From NCBI GenBank assembly GCA_946060825.1, contig CAMGPO010000056.1, positions 1 to 7,322 on the forward strand: DNA of 7,322 bases, given 5' to 3'. Each line of letters opens with the position of its first letter. Position 1 is the stretch's first letter. The translations under genes and the position numbers were made by a program. A model generated the notes under the pieces. It ran no database searches, was not told where the DNA came from, and saw nothing but the letters and a program-made list of their open reading frames with translations. Positions 7,101-7,322 of this stretch are shown here, piece after piece. The stretch is from an uncultured Clostridia bacterium. Lineage in GTDB: Bacteria > Bacillota > Clostridia > Oscillospirales > Oscillospiraceae.

Positions 7101-7322
7101 CGGAGAAACCACCTGGGCCCTGCTCAGGAACACGGGCAGTCTGGCCTATAAGGACACGGAGGCGGTCCCCGGCGTCCGGTATTACTACCGGGCGGTGGCG
7201 CGGAACTGTAGCCTGGCGAGCAGCATCAATATCCCGGCGGTCTCGGCGTGCATCACCCCGCCTGCGGATGTGAAGATGCTGAGCGCGACAGGACACAGTA
7301 CGGGCAATATCATCCGCTGGGA
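4129..7322 (+). CDS. Large secreted modular protein: transglutaminase-like domain, BspA-type LRRs, Cys/His repeats, FN3-like repeats (3'-truncated)
   Basis: The frame stays open to the window end (1064 codons seen). Residues 1-25 are a signal peptide: KKR, a hydrophobic core, and likely cleavage after VFA. A mixed region (about 30-185) resembles the stretch that commonly precedes this type of transglutaminase domain. The transglutaminase-like domain spans about 187-290, with YDYICTHVTYDYD, then AVCQGYA, GGAHAWN and YYNADSTWD. C234, H264 and D279 form an intact Cys-His-Asp triad. Such domains act as cysteine peptidases or cross-linking or deamidating enzymes, and the reaction here is unknown. 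Residues 333-447 hold BspA-type LRRs: a GTLTVSGSG lead-in, then units with SVGARAF, SIGAYAF and ELGENAF. Ten Cys/His units follow (467-865), then FN3-like repeats of about 90 residues from 866. These parts suggest a surface protein for adhesion or for processing proteins. Anchor type is unknown because the C terminus is missing. A17-C18 is not a good lipobox. Its position behind two glycosyltransferase genes makes it a candidate acceptor or companion. Confidence 0.85.
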   Translation, partial: MKKRILAMILAAALALSCVSEVVFAAAAPPAEQGILECSQVNPLYVGIQREEDLRKPGNAPGTSTYSASGSVEYEPDENVLAAQIREAMVARQADITVYWETESKPTDAIFYRLVELAIAETGNPDEGDYIRYTYGGWSAKGSFSQSGSVYRCTLTYAMTYYTTAEQEQEMNTAVREVLSGFGFASSISNVKKIRTIYDYICTHVTYDYDNLEDDNYKLKFTAYAALVNGTAVCQGYAVLLYRLLLESGVSCRVIAGTGNGGAHAWNIAGLNGVYYNADSTWDASNAGAGLAYEYYLRCDSEFPDHTRNEEFTTEAFYAAYPMSETSYESTPGDETVWSLSEDGTLTVSGSGPMADYAQASDAPWYSRKTEITEIAVESGVTSVGARAFCGCTALTDVRIADTVGSIGAYAFQGAKALQNVIFAGNAPELGENAFADCAGGFVISYYEGTTGWDSAVWAGYTKQALHVGEWVVDTAPTCAEPGSRHIDCTYCGKTITESIPTTEHTVSVDAAVDPTCTEDGLTEGSHCSVCGAVLVKQETVPATGHTEAADPAVPATCTEDGLTEGSHCSICGAVLVKQETIPAAGHSWDDGAVTREPTETEEGIRTYTCTVCGETRTEKIPTLEHVHNYTAVVTEPTCTEEGYTTYTCACGDSYVDDTVPALGHTEAADAAVEPTCTETGLTEGSHCSVCGAILVKQETVPATGHTEAADPAVPATCTEDGLTEGSHCSVCGAVLVKQETVPAAGHNWDGGTVTKEATETEAGVRTYTCTVCGETKTEEIPPLSHVHSYTAVVTEPTCTEAGYTTYTCACGDSYTADEVPASGHTEVADAAVEPTATQTGLTEGSHCAVCGETLKAQEVIPALGLRDVTMTDAKPYVDGVIVSWEAVEEARFYQLFRRAADETSWTLLTNTSGTAYKDSSAEADVKYYYKTRARDGSVMSSLDIAAVSAKIPTSLADVKMESAAAYPDGIIVRWGVVEGAILYQVYRRASGETTWALLRNTGSLAYKDTEAVPGVRYYYRAVARNCSLASSINIPAVSACITPPADVKMLSATGHSTGNIIRW
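4687..4998 (+). other. Transglutaminase-like catalytic domain (protein domain, residues about 187-290)
   Basis: This is the catalytic core of the secreted protein. The nucleophile C234 lies in AVCQGYA (codon at 4828-4830), H264 in GGAHAWN (4918-4920) and D279 in NADSTWD (4963-4965). Spacing and flanks match the transglutaminase-core superfamily, including the Tyr/Trp-rich end. All three triad residues are present, so the domain is probably active rather than a decayed binding module. Confidence 0.85.
5125..5469 (+). other. BspA-type leucine-rich repeat domain (residues about 333-447)
   Basis: The segment opens with VWSLSEDGTLTVSGSG and APWY, the usual lead-in to BspA-like LRRs in Clostridia. 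Three units of about 22 residues follow, at about 381-403, 404-425 and 426-447. Each has a V/I/L-G-x-x-A-F core (SVGARAF, SIGAYAF, ELGENAF). These repeats normally form a binding surface for proteins or host ligands. The array is short compared with many BspA-like proteins. Confidence 0.8.
5527..6723 (+). repeat. Array of ten in-frame Cys/His-containing units (38-41 residues each)
   Basis: Each unit begins with His and usually ends in P-x-x-G or similar, with a CxxC-G motif in the middle. Unit 0 (5527-5640, 38 residues) is divergent. The rest run A (5641-5763), A (5764-5886), B (5887-6003), C (6004-6120), A (6121-6243), A (6244-6366), B (6367-6483), C (6484-6600), A (6601-6723). A units are 41 residues with C-x10-C-x2-C and a GSHC core. 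B units are 39 residues, lack the first Cys and have TCTVCGE. C units are 39 residues with PTCTE and CAC, a CxC in place of CxxC. Similar TCTxxG...CxxCG...GH repeats recur in surface proteins of gut Clostridia. Their function is unknown to me. The Cys/His pattern suggests metal binding or disulfide-linked small beta modules. Confidence 0.9.
5641..6600 (+). repeat. Two tandem copies of a 480-base (160-residue) A-A-B-C super-repeat
   Basis: Copy 1 is 5641-6120 and copy 2 is 6121-6600. They have equal length with no gaps, and a third copy begins at 6601 with only its first A unit. By hand alignment the copies differ at about 87 of 480 bases (about 82% identity). Identity is uneven: the second A units (5764-5886 and 6244-6366) are about 90% identical, with mostly synonymous changes. 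The C units are about 84%, the first A units 78% and the B units 75%. The array therefore grew by duplication of a four-unit block, not of single units. Confidence 0.9.
6730..7322 (+). repeat. Fibronectin type III-like tandem repeats (two full, third cut by window end)
   Basis: Repeat starts are at 6730 (DVTMTDAK), 7000 (DVKMESAA) and 7267 (DVKMLSAT), periods of 90 and 89 residues. Shared features are a G-[VI]-I-V-x-W strand, a YQ[LV][FY]RRA strand, an ETxWxLL turn, a TAYKD/LAYKD strand and a YYY[KR] strand before the closing AVSA. This is the normal pattern of FN3-like modules in secreted proteins of Clostridia, where they act as spacers or carbohydrate/protein-binding units. More repeats probably follow past the edge. 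Confidence 0.8.

Noticed and set aside
112..7296. Antisense open frame of 2394 codons spanning the whole window
   Set aside because: It is codon-register aligned with four clearly real + strand genes and stays open only because TTA, CTA and TCA are absent from them. Its translation is low-complexity, Arg/Gly/Gln-rich and shows no family motif, and it starts at a GTG with no credible context.

Overview
The window is GC-rich (roughly 60% by eye) and reads entirely on the + strand. It looks like part of a surface-glycan or surface-protein operon from an anaerobic Gram-positive of the Clostridia. An Oscillospirales/Ruminococcaceae-like gut bacterium is my best inference. The reasons are the strong GGAGG-type ribosome binding sites, and a large secreted protein that combines a transglutaminase-like domain, BspA-type leucine-rich repeats, Cys/His repeats of about 40 residues and fibronectin-III-like repeats. 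That architecture is typical of gut Clostridia. No marker gene is present, so the taxonomy is not proven.

Layout: (1) 2-106, the last 34 codons of an upstream gene, whose stop overlaps the next start (ATGA). (2) 103-750, a phosphoheptose (sedoheptulose-7-phosphate) isomerase of the GmhA/SIS family. (3) 832-3099, a polytopic GT-C-type glycosyltransferase with an extracytoplasmic C-terminal domain. (4) 3139-4080, a GT2 polyprenyl-phosphate glycosyltransferase of the GtrB/DPM1/ArnC type with two C-terminal membrane helices. (5) 4129 to beyond the window end, a very large secreted modular protein of which 1064 codons are visible. Gaps between genes are 81, 39 and 48 bases. No convincing terminator or internal promoter is seen, so one transcript is likely.

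How the parts may work together (inference): the isomerase starts a heptose branch in the cytoplasm. The GT2 enzyme loads a sugar onto a polyprenyl phosphate at the inner face of the membrane. The GT-C enzyme uses such lipid-linked sugars on the outer face to modify a glycan or a secreted protein. The Thr-rich repeat protein encoded directly downstream is a candidate acceptor, but nothing in the sequence proves this.

The most striking structure is an exact 160-residue (480-base) higher-order tandem duplication inside the secreted protein, with the unit order A-A-B-C, A-A-B-C, A. A second oddity is that the four main genes share one reading frame, and that frame contains no TTA, CTA or TCA codon from position 115 to the window end. 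This leaves the antisense strand open for over 7 kb. That antisense frame is almost certainly a composition artefact, not a gene.
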